A DNA stretch of 64,000 nt from positions 62,001 through 126,000 of the forward strand of contig NZ_WHUG01000012.1 of assembly GCF_009380215.1 (NCBI RefSeq), written 5' to 3'. Position 1 is the stretch's first letter. Every line of letters starts with the position of its first letter. The stretch comes from Rugamonas aquatica (GTDB lineage Bacteria > Pseudomonadota > Gammaproteobacteria > Burkholderiales > Burkholderiaceae_D). Below are positions 24,304 to 33,541 of the stretch, in pieces. The position numbers and the translations under genes are program-made. The notes under the pieces were generated by a model. It was not told the DNA's origin. It saw only the letters and a program-made list of their open reading frames with translations, and did no database searches.

Positions 24304-25020
24304 ATGAATACCATGACCTATGGCCAGACGGCGACGCCGTCGGCAGACGACAGCGGCCTGGCCGCGCAGCTGAAATTGCAATGGCAAGTACGCGGCCGCA
24401 AGTTCGCGCCGCTGGCCGCCATCGTCATGGTCCATGCGTTCGGGTTTTATATGTTCCAGTCGGGGATGCTGCGTCAGGTGACGCACGCCATCCTGCCGCA
24501 AGTGGTCAACATCACCTTCGTGGCCTCGCCGGAGCCGCTCAAGCCGGCCCCGCCGCCGCCGAAGACCGTGCCGGTCGTGCGCCAGGCGCCGGCCTTCATT
24601 CCGCCGATCCCATTGGTGAACGTGGTGCAGACCGAGCCGACCATCACCGTCGCCCCGCCGCAGCCGCGCACCAGCGAGCCGGCCACCGTCTCCGCCCCGG
24701 CCGCGCCACCGGCGCCGCCGCATGTGGCCGCACCGGCCCAGCCGAAAACCGTGTCGGGCGTCGAATACGTGCGCGCGCCGCAGCCTGTCTACCCCAACAT
24801 CTCGCGCCGCATGGGCGAGAGCGGCACCGTGATCCTGCGCGTGCTGATCGGTGAAAAAGGCCAGGCCGAGCAAGTGGTGATCCACAAGTCGTCCGGCTCC
24901 AGCAACCTCGACGAAGCCGGCCGCCAGGCCGTGATGCGCGCCCTGTACAAGCCGAACATGGAAGACGGCAAGCCGGTCCCCGTGTACGCGCTGGTGCCGA
25001 TCAACTTCCAGCTGGGCTGA
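24304..25020 (+). CDS. tonB: TonB energy transducer
   Basis: A 238-residue TonB. A cytoplasmic N-terminus is followed by one membrane helix (about 35-51, FAPLAAIVMVHAFGFYM), a Pro-rich periplasmic spacer (about 78-150, with PAPPPPKTVPVV) and a C-terminal domain (about 155-238) with VYPNISRRMGESGTVILRV. It couples proton-motive force through ExbBD to outer-membrane receptors, and a candidate client, the sucrose receptor, is in this window. exbB and exbD are not visible here. It follows bfd by 10 bases and is probably under the same Fur box. Confidence 0.92.
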   Translation: MNTMTYGQTATPSADDSGLAAQLKLQWQVRGRKFAPLAAIVMVHAFGFYMFQSGMLRQVTHAILPQVVNITFVASPEPLKPAPPPPKTVPVVRQAPAFIPPIPLVNVVQTEPTITVAPPQPRTSEPATVSAPAAPPAPPHVAAPAQPKTVSGVEYVRAPQPVYPNISRRMGESGTVILRVLIGEKGQAEQVVIHKSSGSSNLDEAGRQAVMRALYKPNMEDGKPVPVYALVPINFQLG

Positions 25021-25557
25021 TCACACGTCCAGCCGGCCCTCGATCGAGTCATCGAGGGTCTTGCCGATCACGGCGCCGATCAGCATCTTGACGCTGGCCA
25101 CCGCCTTGCCGTGCTTGGTATCCCAATAGTAGCCGTAGGTCGGCGCGAACTTGATCAGCGTGATGCGCGGATCGTCTTCGCCGCCGGTGAACCACGTCTT
25201 CATCGTAAAGCTCCACAACTCCTTCAGCTTGACCGGATCGCGCAGCACCGTGGCGATGCCTTCCAGGTGCATGAACTCCGCATGGGCCGAACCCTGGAAG
25301 TACAGCGTGGCCGACGGCTCGGCCGCCAGCTCCATATTCTTCAGGCTGTCGCTTGCGCTGATGAACCACAGGTTGCCCTGCACATCGACCTGCAGCGCCG
25401 TCATCGGCCGCGCATCGCCGGGGCCGCCCGCGACATCGCTGGTGCAAAAGAAGCAGCCGGGTGTGCTGTCGACGAATTCGCGAATCTTCTTGACGGCGTC
25501 TTCGCCGATCAAGTCCTGGTGGTTGTTCTCTGGCTGATTGGCATTGATCGTATCCAT
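25021..25557 (-). CDS. Pyridoxamine 5'-phosphate oxidase-like flavin-binding protein (general stress protein 26 type)
   Basis: A 178-residue split-barrel protein. ARPMTALQVDVQGNLWFISASDSLKNMEL and the following ATLYFQGSAHAEF are typical of the GSP26/PNPOx-like family, which binds FMN or F420-type cofactors. The C-terminal WDTKHGKAVASVKMLIG is also usual. The function is not established; homologues are induced in stress. It converges on tonB with the stop codons directly abutting. Confidence 0.82.
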   Translation of the reverse strand: MDTINANQPENNHQDLIGEDAVKKIREFVDSTPGCFFCTSDVAGGPGDARPMTALQVDVQGNLWFISASDSLKNMELAAEPSATLYFQGSAHAEFMHLEGIATVLRDPVKLKELWSFTMKTWFTGGEDDPRITLIKFAPTYGYYWDTKHGKAVASVKMLIGAVIGKTLDDSIEGRLDV

Positions 25558-25626
25558 GGCGGCGTGCTCCGGTAGAGGTAGTGGATCGATACTACCCCTG
25601 ACAACATCAGCACTCCGTGGGTTGTC

Positions 25627-26307
25627 TCACACTTCCGCCCACATCCTCAGCAGGTTGTGATAGTGGCCGGCCAGTTCCACCGTGATCTCATTGTCGCCAT
25701 GCGCGGCGCGCAGCTTCTGGATGTTCTGATCGAGCGCGAACAGCATGCCGCGCTTGGCATCGTCGCGCACCATGCTCTGGCTCCACAGGAACGAGCTGAC
25801 CCGCTCCCCGCGCGTCACCGGCGCCACGCGATGCACACTGCTGGACGGATAGACGATCACATCCCCCGCCGCCAGCTTGACCTCGTGCGTGCCGTAGGCA
25901 TCGCTGACGATCAGCTCGCCGCCGTCGTACTCCTCCGGTTCGCTGAGGAACAGGGTCGACGACACGTCGGCCCGCATCGCATTGGCCGTGCCGGGCCGCG
26001 TGCGGATGGCGCTGTCGATATGCATGCCGTACTGCTCGCCGCTTGCGTAGCTGTTGAAGTAAGGCGGCAGTATGCGCAGCGGCAGCACCGCCGCGAAGAA
26101 CAGCGGATGATTCGCCAGCGCCTGCGTGATGACGCCGCCCAGCTCCTGCGCCAGCGGCGACAGCTCCGCCAGCTGGCGGTTGCGCTTGACCTGCGCGCCC
26201 TGCGGGCCGGCGGTGGCGCGGCCGTCGATCCATTCAGCCTGCGCCAGGTGGCGCCGGAACTCCTGCACCTGCGGCTTGGTCAGCACAGCGGGGATGTGCA
26301 GCATCAT
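25627..26307 (-). CDS. Fe(II)/2-oxoglutarate-dependent dioxygenase, PiuC/PKHX-type
   Basis: A 226-residue PKHD-type hydroxylase. The iron ligands His96 and Asp98 (GMHIDS) and His159 (SSSVHRV) and the 2-oxoglutarate Arg169 (GERVSS) are visible. Family members (PiuC) lie beside siderophore-receptor genes and are iron-repressed. No receptor is adjacent here, but a very good Fur box lies just upstream, within 60 bases of the start. The substrate is unknown. ATGs at residues 1 and 2 are equivalent. Confidence 0.87.
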   Translation of the reverse strand: MMLHIPAVLTKPQVQEFRRHLAQAEWIDGRATAGPQGAQVKRNRQLAELSPLAQELGGVITQALANHPLFFAAVLPLRILPPYFNSYASGEQYGMHIDSAIRTRPGTANAMRADVSSTLFLSEPEEYDGGELIVSDAYGTHEVKLAAGDVIVYPSSSVHRVAPVTRGERVSSFLWSQSMVRDDAKRGMLFALDQNIQKLRAAHGDNEITVELAGHYHNLLRMWAEV

Positions 26308-26333
26308 GAGCGGTCCTTTCGTATCGACGGTAT

Positions 26334-26358
26334 GCGAATGTTAATTGTTTTCATTTGC
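26334..26358. promoter_or_regulatory. Extended Fur box between the dioxygenase gene and bfr
   Basis: On the minus strand this 25-bp near-palindrome starts GCAAATGA and ends CATTCGC. It matches an extended Fur consensus at 20 of 24 defined positions. Its near end is 27 bases upstream of the dioxygenase start and its far end about 112 bases upstream of bfr, so it most directly controls the dioxygenase. Confidence 0.75.
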
Positions 26359-26469
26359 TCCAACAATCTCAGTCCGGGGATATTGGTACACTTTCGCACG
26401 CGCCACTGTGGGAACCGCGTGGTTCGTGGCAAAATGTCAGTATTCCACCACCATTGTAGAAAGATTCCC

Positions 26470-26943
26470 ATGAAGGGTGATCCAGAAGTTATACGCCTGC
26501 TGAACGCTCAGCTGACCAACGAACTCACCGCAATCAACCAGTACTTCCTGCACTCGCGCATGTACCGTCACTGGGGTTTCGAGAAGATCGCGAAAAAGGA
26601 ATACGAAGAATCGATCGGCGAAATGAAGCACGCCGACAAACTGATCGACCGCATCCTGATGCTGGACGGCCTGCCTAACCTGCAAGCCATGCACAAGATC
26701 ATGATCGGCGAGAACACCGAAGAAATGATCGGCTGCGATCTGAAGCTGGAAAAAGGCGCACAGATCACCGTCAAGGAAGGCATCGCCGCCGCCGAGAAGG
26801 CCGCCGACTACGTGTCGCGCGACCTGCTGCTGATGATTTTGGAAGACACCGAAGAACACATCGACTGGCTCGAAACGCAGCTGGACCTGATCGGCAAGGT
26901 CGGCATCCAGAACTACCTGCAAAGCCAGATGAACGACGAGTGA
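26470..26943 (+). CDS. bfr: Bacterioferritin
   Basis: A 157-residue heme-containing ferritin. The ferroxidase ligands Glu18, Glu51, His54, Glu127 and His130 and the heme-binding Met52 are all present, so it is a catalytic Bfr subunit. It stores iron in a 24-mer shell and is emptied by Bfd. A much longer upstream frame is antisense to the dioxygenase and is rejected; the start MKGDPEVIRLLN is canonical. Its terminator lies inside the 3' end of the convergent suxC gene. Confidence 0.95.
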   Translation: MKGDPEVIRLLNAQLTNELTAINQYFLHSRMYRHWGFEKIAKKEYEESIGEMKHADKLIDRILMLDGLPNLQAMHKIMIGENTEEMIGCDLKLEKGAQITVKEGIAAAEKAADYVSRDLLLMILEDTEEHIDWLETQLDLIGKVGIQNYLQSQMNDE

Positions 26944-26944
26944 T

Positions 26945-28279
26945 CTAACTCGCCTCGTTCAGTTCACCAAGCCGCAGCTTCGCCTGCGGCTTTTTTATTT
27001 TCACCGCCAGCACGGCCACTGCGCCGCACAGCATCAGCGCCCCGGCCAGGCGGATCACATTCTCCGGGTTCCCGCCCAGCAGGCTGCGGTAGTACAGCGG
27101 CAGCGTGAAGATCTGGATAATCATCGGTATCACGATGAACATATTGAAGATGCCCATGTAGACGCCGGTGCGCTCCGGCGGTATGCAGCCCGCCAGCATC
27201 ACATACGGATTGCCCATGATGCTGGCCCACGCCAGGCCTATGCCCACCATCGGCACGAACAGCAGCGCAGGCGAGTGGATCATCGGTATCGACAGCATGC
27301 CGATGCCGGCCAGCGCCAGGCAGATGCTGTGCGTGATCTTCGGCCCGTAGCGCCGCGTGAACGGCACCAGCGCCAGCGCGCCGACAAACGCGATGAAGTT
27401 GTAGAACGCCCCCACCTGCCCCGCCAGCAGCCCCGCGTCGCGGAAGCCTTGCGAGGCCTGGTCGGTCGTGCCGTAGATGGTGGTCGACAGCGACAGCATG
27501 ATGTACTGCCAATAGCAGAACATCGCATACCACTGGAACAGCTTGACCCAGGCCAGCTGCTTCATCGTGGCCGGCATCTCGCGCACGGCGCTGGCGACAT
27601 CGCCCAGCGTATGCCGCCAGCCGGCAGGCCGCGCGCGGATCTGCGCCAGTTCCTCGCTGCTCAACGGGTATTCGGGCGTGGTCTTCAAGGTCCACAGCAC
27701 GGAGGAAATCGAGAACACCGCGCCGATCAAAAAGGCGACGATGACGATGTGCGGGATATGGCTGCCATTGACCGCATCCTTGTTCATGCCCAGCCAGACC
27801 AGCAGCGACGGCGTCAGGTAAGCCAGCGTTTGTCCCAGGCCGGTAAAGGCGCTCTGCGTCAGGAAGCCGAGCGAATGCTGCTGCGGATCGAGCTTGTCGC
27901 TGACAAAGGCGCGGTACGGCTCCATCGTCACGTTGTTGGCCGCGTCCAGTATCCACAGCAGGCTGGCCGCCATCCACAGCGTGGGGCTGAAGGGCATCGC
28001 CAGCAAGCCAAGGCTGCACAGGATGGCGCCGATCAGGAAGTACGGCGTGCGCCGTCCCCAGCGCGTAACGGTGCGGTCGCTCATGGCGCCGATCAGCGGC
28101 TGCACCAGCAGGCCGGTCATCGGCCCGGCCAGCCACAGGTAAGGCAGGCTGGCTTCGTCCGCGCCCAGGTATTTGTAGATCGGGCTCATGCTGCTCTGCT
28201 GAAGACCGAAACTGAACTGGATGCCGAAGAAGCCGATGTTCATGTTCACGATCTGCCAGAACGACAGCCGCGGCTTCAT
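26945..28279 (-). CDS. suxC: Sugar permease of the MFS/GPH sucrose-transporter type (SuxC-like)
   Basis: A 444-residue, 12-helix inner-membrane transporter. The cytoplasmic loop GAMSDRTVTRWGRRTPYFLIG after the second helix is characteristic of the SLC45/GPH-like sucrose and maltose permeases. It overlaps the fructokinase stop by ATGA and is the last gene of the sucrose operon, so sucrose is the expected substrate. Its final codons contain the bfr terminator hairpin. Upstream frame extension overlaps fructokinase and is rejected. Confidence 0.85.
   Translation of the reverse strand: MKPRLSFWQIVNMNIGFFGIQFSFGLQQSSMSPIYKYLGADEASLPYLWLAGPMTGLLVQPLIGAMSDRTVTRWGRRTPYFLIGAILCSLGLLAMPFSPTLWMAASLLWILDAANNVTMEPYRAFVSDKLDPQQHSLGFLTQSAFTGLGQTLAYLTPSLLVWLGMNKDAVNGSHIPHIVIVAFLIGAVFSISSVLWTLKTTPEYPLSSEELAQIRARPAGWRHTLGDVASAVREMPATMKQLAWVKLFQWYAMFCYWQYIMLSLSTTIYGTTDQASQGFRDAGLLAGQVGAFYNFIAFVGALALVPFTRRYGPKITHSICLALAGIGMLSIPMIHSPALLFVPMVGIGLAWASIMGNPYVMLAGCIPPERTGVYMGIFNMFIVIPMIIQIFTLPLYYRSLLGGNPENVIRLAGALMLCGAVAVLAVKIKKPQAKLRLGELNEAS
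26969..26997 (+). terminator. Rho-independent terminator of bfr, inside the suxC 3' end
   Basis: AAGCCGCAG (26969-26977) pairs with CTGCGGCTT (26984-26992) across a 6-base loop and is followed by a run of T to 26997. It lies 26 bases after the bfr stop and encodes the last residues of suxC on the other strand. Confidence 0.8.
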
Positions 28280-29232
28280 GCGACGGCTCCGGGCATGACG
28301 CCATCGCCGCGCCATGCATTGATCCACGGCTGGTAGAACGCGATATCGGCCGGCACCGCGCCGGAGATGCCGCAGATGGCGCCGGCGAAGGCATTGGCCC
28401 GCGCCAGCGTGAGGCTGACCGGCCAGCCCTTCGCCTGCCCGAACAGGAACACGGCCGAGAAGGCATCGCCCGCACCCACCGTATCGACGATGTGCACCGG
28501 CGCATGGCAATCCTGGTTGGCGATGACGCCGCCCTCGGCGCCGAAGTACAGCGCGCCGCGCTCGCCCAGCGTGACGATCAAGCCTTGCAGCGAGAAGATA
28601 CGCATCAAGGCCTGGCAGGCGTCCACCATCTCGGCGTCGTCGATGGCCTTGGTGCCCGGCTTGGTGTGGGTGTACCAGCTGAACAAATCCTTCAGCTCAT
28701 CCTCGTTGACCTTGACGATGTCCGCCAGATGCAGGGATTCGAAGGCGCAGCGCTCCGTCACCTGGCCGTCGCGTACATTCAGATCCAGATAGCGCTGCGC
28801 ATTGGAGGCATCGAGCATCGCCCGCAGCGCCGCGCGCGACTGCTCGTGCCGCTGCGCCATGGTGCCGAAGTAGATCGTGCCGGGGGCCGCCTGAGACAGG
28901 GCCTCCAATGCAGGCGCGGTCTCGACGTAGTCGTAAGCCTGGTCGGGCAGGATGATGAAGCGGTGGCCGTCCGCATTGCGCTCGACCACCACACGGCCCG
29001 TGGCCTCTTGAGGATCGAGCTGCAAGCCCGCCTCGCTCATGCCGAAGCGGCCGAACTCACTGCGCACCAGCGCGCCGTTCTTGTCCGCGCCGATGCGCGT
29101 GACCATCAGCGTCTCCATCCCGAAGGCCGCCAGATTGCGCGCGACGTTGAACGGCGCACCGCCGACGACTTGCTCGGTGATGAAATCGTCAACCAGCGCT
29201 TCGCCGAATACGGCGATAGTTTGTTGGGTCAT
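28276..29232 (-). CDS. scrK: Fructokinase (PfkB family)
   Basis: A 318-residue ribokinase-type sugar kinase. It has the substrate-binding VGGAPFNVARNLAAFG segment and the ATP-site signature VDTVGAGDAFSAVFL with the catalytic Asp. In this operon it would phosphorylate the fructose released when amylosucrase transfers the glucosyl unit of sucrose. It lies 34 bases after amylosucrase and overlaps suxC by 4 bases. The longer upstream frame enters the amylosucrase 3' end and is rejected. The fructose assignment depends on context. Confidence 0.87.
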   Translation of the reverse strand: MTQQTIAVFGEALVDDFITEQVVGGAPFNVARNLAAFGMETLMVTRIGADKNGALVRSEFGRFGMSEAGLQLDPQEATGRVVVERNADGHRFIILPDQAYDYVETAPALEALSQAAPGTIYFGTMAQRHEQSRAALRAMLDASNAQRYLDLNVRDGQVTERCAFESLHLADIVKVNEDELKDLFSWYTHTKPGTKAIDDAEMVDACQALMRIFSLQGLIVTLGERGALYFGAEGGVIANQDCHAPVHIVDTVGAGDAFSAVFLFGQAKGWPVSLTLARANAFAGAICGISGAVPADIAFYQPWINAWRGDGVMPGAVA

Positions 29233-29266
29233 GCTCGTCTCCACGCCCTGCTCGGGCGATTCTATA

Positions 29267-31126
29267 TTATTCGCGTTCCAGCCAGTACATCGCGTACGGC
29301 TCCAGCACCAGCGTTCCACTCGTCGCCTGCTCCGCCACGCACTCGCGCCATTCGCCTTGCAGCGTAAAGCGTTGCGGCTGGCCGGAGAAGTTCATCAGCG
29401 TCAGGAAGCGTGCGCCGCGTGCCAGCGCCAGCATGCCTTCCGGCGCATCGGCCAGCAGCGCGCGCGGCGCGTTGGCGGCCAGCGCTGCGTGCCGGCTGCG
29501 GATACGCACCAGCTTTGCCAGCGCCTGATGCATCGCGCCGGGCACCGTGGACACATCGTAGCGATGCTTCCAGCGCTGCTGATCGAACACCGGGCGTTGC
29601 AGCCAGCGGCTGTCCATCGCGTGCTGCGGGCGATGCAGATAGCTGTAATCGTTTTCCATCGCCAGCTCGTCGCCCATGTACAGCACCGGCAGCGCGCCGA
29701 AGCTCAGTGCGAGGCCGTGCAGCAGCAGCATGCGGCGCAGCGCCAGTGCGCGCTCCTCTTCGGTGGCCGCAGACTGCAAGCCGGTCAGCGACGCGGCCAT
29801 GCCGTTGCTGCCATGCGCCGCGTTGGGATCGGTGCTCTGAAAGGCGGCGCCGGTAGCGTAGCTGCCCTCCGCGCCGCTGAAGAACCGAGCCACGCGGGCC
29901 AGCCGCGCCGCGCTGTCGCTGCCGTCGGCAGAAGCCTCGGCCCGCAACACGTTCCAGCCAATGTCGTCGTGGCAGCGCACGTAGCTGAGCCACGTCGCGG
30001 CGGCAGGCAGCGCGGGCGTATTGCGAATCACCTCACGCAGCATGCCGGTATCCTGCTCCGCCAGCGCCACCCAACCAGCCGCCATCAGGCTGCTGTGATA
30101 CGCGATGTGGCACTCCGGCGCGGCAGCGCTGCCCAAGTACGCAGGCAACTCACGCGTCGGCACGATGGCCTCGGCCTTCAGCAGCACGCCCGGCGCGACG
30201 ATATCGACAATCGCCCGCAAGGCTTGCAGCAACTGGTGCGCTTCCGGTTGATTCATGCTGTTCGTGCCTTCGCGCTTCCACAGGAAGGCCGTCGAATCGA
30301 GCCGGAACACTTCGATGCCGCGATTGGCCAGGCGCAGCAGCGCGGCGGCCATCTCCGCGAACACCGCCGGATTCGCGTAGTTCAGATCCCACTGGTACGG
30401 ATAAAACGTCGTCCAAGCCCAGCCATCCAGCGCTTCGACAAAACTGAAATTCCCAGGTGCGACCTGCGGGAACACCTGCCCCAGCGTGCGCTCGTAACGA
30501 TCCGGCATGGCGCGGTCCGGGAACACATGGAACATCGCCCGCGCCCCAGCATCGCCCGCCTTGGCTGCCAGCGCCCACGCGTGATCGTCCGCCACATGGT
30601 TCAGGATGAAGTCCGAACACAGGCTGATACCCGCCGTCCGCAACTGCGCCGTCAACGCATCCAGATCCGCATTGGAGCCAAGCGCCGGATCGACTTCATC
30701 GAAACTGGAGACGGCAAAGCCGCCATCGTTCTCTCCCTCGCGCGGCCGCAGGAACGGCAGCAGATGCAGATAGCTGACGCCCAGTTCCCGCAGATACGGA
30801 ATGCGCGCCGCCACGCCATTCAAATCTCCGCCGAAGTTCTGCACGTAGGCGCAGTAGCCCAGCATGCGCTGGCTGAGGAACCACTCCGGCTGCGCCGCCC
30901 GCTTCGCATCGAGCGCCCGCAGCTCCGCCGGCCGCGCCGCGTACAGCGCGCCGAGCGATTCCATCAGATCGCCCAGCCACGCATCGAAATCGGCGCGCTC
31001 GCCATACAGGCCGGCCAGCAGCCGGCGCAGCACCGGCTCCGCTGCCGCCAGCCGCTGCGCAGCCTGCGGCCGCAGATCATCGGAAAGGACCGCCAGCAGA
31101 CGGTCCGAAAAAACTTTAGAAGGCAT
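29267..31126 (-). CDS. suxB: Amylosucrase (GH13_4, SuxB-like)
   Basis: Amylosucrase uses sucrose as glucosyl donor to make alpha-1,4-glucan and release fructose. The 619-residue protein shows the nucleophile Asp277 (EVFRLDSTAFLWK), acid/base Glu319 (LLKAEAIV) and the third acidic residue in SYVRCHDDIGWN. It has the helical N-terminal domain of the family and the LGYCAYVQNFGGDLNGV opening of the barrel. There is no signal peptide, so it acts in the cytoplasm. The ATG at 31126 overlaps the receptor stop by 11 bases; the alternative upstream Met lies inside the receptor gene. Confidence 0.9.
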   Translation of the reverse strand: MPSKVFSDRLLAVLSDDLRPQAAQRLAAAEPVLRRLLAGLYGERADFDAWLGDLMESLGALYAARPAELRALDAKRAAQPEWFLSQRMLGYCAYVQNFGGDLNGVAARIPYLRELGVSYLHLLPFLRPREGENDGGFAVSSFDEVDPALGSNADLDALTAQLRTAGISLCSDFILNHVADDHAWALAAKAGDAGARAMFHVFPDRAMPDRYERTLGQVFPQVAPGNFSFVEALDGWAWTTFYPYQWDLNYANPAVFAEMAAALLRLANRGIEVFRLDSTAFLWKREGTNSMNQPEAHQLLQALRAIVDIVAPGVLLKAEAIVPTRELPAYLGSAAAPECHIAYHSSLMAAGWVALAEQDTGMLREVIRNTPALPAAATWLSYVRCHDDIGWNVLRAEASADGSDSAARLARVARFFSGAEGSYATGAAFQSTDPNAAHGSNGMAASLTGLQSAATEEERALALRRMLLLHGLALSFGALPVLYMGDELAMENDYSYLHRPQHAMDSRWLQRPVFDQQRWKHRYDVSTVPGAMHQALAKLVRIRSRHAALAANAPRALLADAPEGMLALARGARFLTLMNFSGQPQRFTLQGEWRECVAEQATSGTLVLEPYAMYWLERE

Positions 31127-33407
31127 AAGACAGGCTGACTTTCGCGGCACGGCCGGAGATCGAGCGCGCGGCATGGCCGTCGCCTTCGACTTCGGTGTAG
31201 CCGATTTTGTTAAGCAGGTTGTTCACGCTCAGCGACAAGGTGGCCTTCTCCGTCACGCGATAGTTGACGAAGGCGTTCACCACCTGATACGCCGGCAGCA
31301 CGATGGTGTGGGCATCGTCGCCCCACGACTTGCCGGTGCCGATCAAGCTGGCGCCGACCGTGGCCTGGCCGAAGGTATAAGTCGGCGCGATCTGGTACAC
31401 CACCTTGGCCTGACGGCGCGGCGTGTTGCCGATCACCGCCACGTCGCCGGGCGCGGTGCCGGTGATCTTGGCGTCCGTGTAGGTCATGCCGCCAGTGACG
31501 CGGAAATCGTTCAACGCGTAGGCGCCTTCCAGCTCCACACCCTTGGCGTCGTACTTGTTGGAGGTGCTGCGCTGCGTGGTCGCTTCGTAGTTGCTCTCAT
31601 CGGTCTTGGCCTGGAACAGCGTCACAAAGGTGCTGATGCCGCCGCTGCGCCACTTCACGCCGCCCTCGATCTGCTTGACGGTGTTGATGTTGATCGGCGC
31701 GCTGCCATCGAGCGGTGTGCCGAACAGAATACGGTCCGCATTGAAGGCCACGCCATCGCTGACGCGTGCGAACGCCGCCAGGTTGCTGGTGATGCGGTAG
31801 TTGCCGCCGATCGAATACGAGTTGTGGTTGATCTTGTAGTCCACCAGCTGCTGCGTGGCCGGATCGTAGCGCAAGGCGCCGCCGCTCATGGTGGCGATGT
31901 TGGCCGTGCCGCTGGCGCGCTGGCGATCCTGGCGCACACTGGCATCCAGGTTCAGCGGGCCGGTTTCATAGCCCACGTTCAGGTAAGGCGATGTCAGTTT
32001 GTATTCCATGTCGACCGCGCGCGAGCAGCAGCCGCCGAAGGCCGGGCCCACCAGGCCAGGCGTGGCGCTGGCCGTTTGCAGCAAGGCCGGCTTGTCGCCG
32101 CTGGCCTGCATCAGATACTCGTTGAAGTTCCAGGTCAGCGCCAGCTTCTGCGTCGACAGGTACAAGCCTGCGGTGGTGGTCAGCCTGGAGCCGTCGGCCA
32201 GCTTGAAGGTCTTGGCCAGCTTGGTGTCGTTGAGCGTATTGCCCGCATCGTCGATCGACGTGTTGAACACCACGGCGGAGAAGGCGCGGCCGTTGTAAGC
32301 CTTGCCCTTGTTCGGTCCCGTCGCGAACACGTAATTGCCGACCGTGCCGTTGTTCCCGGCGAAGACGCCGGTGAAGCGCCCGCTGTTGCTGGAGATGCGG
32401 AACTTGTCGCTCAGGTTCCAGCCGTCGCCCAGGTCGAACGAACCTTCCAGGCCGACGGTATCGCTCTTCACTTTCAGGCCGTCGTTGACGTTGGTCGACA
32501 CCGGCGTATTGTTCTTGCCCAGCGTGACATCGCGCACCCAGTACGGCGAGTAGAACGTCACCTTGCGCGGATCGATGCCGGGGATTTCGGTGATCTGCTG
32601 GTTCACTACCTGCACCGGCACCGGCAGCACCGTCGGCGACTTGTCGTCCACATGCTTGAACGACAGGCGGATAAAGCCGTTGTCCAGGTCATGCGTGATA
32701 TTGCCGCGAATCTGGCCGCCGTCCTCGGTGCTCATGCCCGTGTTGCGCGCACCCTCGCCGGTGCGGTAGTTCCCGCCGATGAAGAAGCGCGTCTTGTCCG
32801 AGATCGGCGCGCCGTAGTCGAAGTCCAGCCGCGTCTCGTCGTAGCCCAGGCCGTGGCTGATGCCGATATGGCCGCCCTTTTCCTCGCCGGTCTTGGTGAT
32901 GAAGTTGATGATGCCGCCCGGCGCGTTGGTCGCCAGCGTGGAGGCCGAACCGCCGCGCACCACTTCCAGATGATCCAGCGTGCCGTCGATCTTGACGTAG
33001 CTGTCCGGCGTGATGAAATTGAAGTCGCCCGATTGCAGCACCGGCAGGCCGTCTTCCTGGATCTGCACATAGCGCGCGCCGCCGGCGGAAATCGGCACGC
33101 CGCGCACCGTGATGTTGGCGTTGCCCTCGCCGCCCGACGACTCCGAACGCACGCCCGGCACCGAACGCAGCACCTCGGCGGCGCTCAGCGGCGCGCCGTT
33201 CTTGATGGTGTCGCCTTCCAGGGTACTGATCGACACGCTCGATTTCATCTTGGTGGAACCGCCGGAGCTGCCGGTGACAACCACGCGCTCCATGTTCAGT
33301 CCATCGGCGGCGGGTGCGGCTTCTTGCGCCGAGGCGCCGCCCATGTGCAGGACAGCCGTTGCAACAGCGGCAGCGATGCCACCCAGTTTGAATGTGCGTT
33401 GTTCCAT
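31116..33407 (-). CDS. suxA: TonB-dependent outer-membrane receptor (SuxA-like)
   Basis: A 763-residue receptor. The signal peptide ends in GGASAQ at about residue 28, and a TonB-box-like MERVVVTG lies near 39-46. The plug domain (about 55-170) has LRSVPGVRSESSGGEGNANI and GGSASTLATNAPGGIINFI. A beta-barrel follows, ending in KVSLSYAF with the terminal Phe used for outer-membrane assembly. It heads an operon with amylosucrase, fructokinase and permease under LacI-type operators, so sucrose is the likely ligand. The receptor family alone would not show this. Confidence 0.9.
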   Translation of the reverse strand: MEQRTFKLGGIAAAVATAVLHMGGASAQEAAPAADGLNMERVVVTGSSGGSTKMKSSVSISTLEGDTIKNGAPLSAAEVLRSVPGVRSESSGGEGNANITVRGVPISAGGARYVQIQEDGLPVLQSGDFNFITPDSYVKIDGTLDHLEVVRGGSASTLATNAPGGIINFITKTGEEKGGHIGISHGLGYDETRLDFDYGAPISDKTRFFIGGNYRTGEGARNTGMSTEDGGQIRGNITHDLDNGFIRLSFKHVDDKSPTVLPVPVQVVNQQITEIPGIDPRKVTFYSPYWVRDVTLGKNNTPVSTNVNDGLKVKSDTVGLEGSFDLGDGWNLSDKFRISSNSGRFTGVFAGNNGTVGNYVFATGPNKGKAYNGRAFSAVVFNTSIDDAGNTLNDTKLAKTFKLADGSRLTTTAGLYLSTQKLALTWNFNEYLMQASGDKPALLQTASATPGLVGPAFGGCCSRAVDMEYKLTSPYLNVGYETGPLNLDASVRQDRQRASGTANIATMSGGALRYDPATQQLVDYKINHNSYSIGGNYRITSNLAAFARVSDGVAFNADRILFGTPLDGSAPININTVKQIEGGVKWRSGGISTFVTLFQAKTDESNYEATTQRSTSNKYDAKGVELEGAYALNDFRVTGGMTYTDAKITGTAPGDVAVIGNTPRRQAKVVYQIAPTYTFGQATVGASLIGTGKSWGDDAHTIVLPAYQVVNAFVNYRVTEKATLSLSVNNLLNKIGYTEVEGDGHAARSISGRAAKVSLSYAF

Positions 33408-33484
33408 TGTCGTCTCCAGATATTGTCGTTTTGGCCTGCTCTTTTATTGAGCAGGTACGGCATTATTCAACGGATTCCGATTTA

Positions 33485-33500
33485 ATGCAATCGATTGCAT
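33485..33500. promoter_or_regulatory. LacI-type operator O1 of the sux operon
   Basis: ATGCAATCGATTGCAT is a perfect 16-bp palindrome with the central CG typical of LacI/GalR-family operators. It starts about 10 bases downstream of the candidate -10 and 78 bases upstream of the suxA start, where a bound repressor would block initiation. Confidence 0.8.
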
Positions 33501-33509
33501 AACTCTGCA

Positions 33510-33537
33510 AAAATATATCTACAGCGCTAACTGACAA
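33510..33537 (-). promoter_or_regulatory. Candidate promoter of the sux operon between two operators
   Basis: On the minus strand TTGTCA (33537-33532) and TATTTT (33515-33510) are separated by 16 bases. Operators lie on both sides, one upstream of the -35 and one over the expected transcription start. The motif match is moderate; the placement is convincing. Confidence 0.5.
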
Positions 33538-33541
33538 CTTT

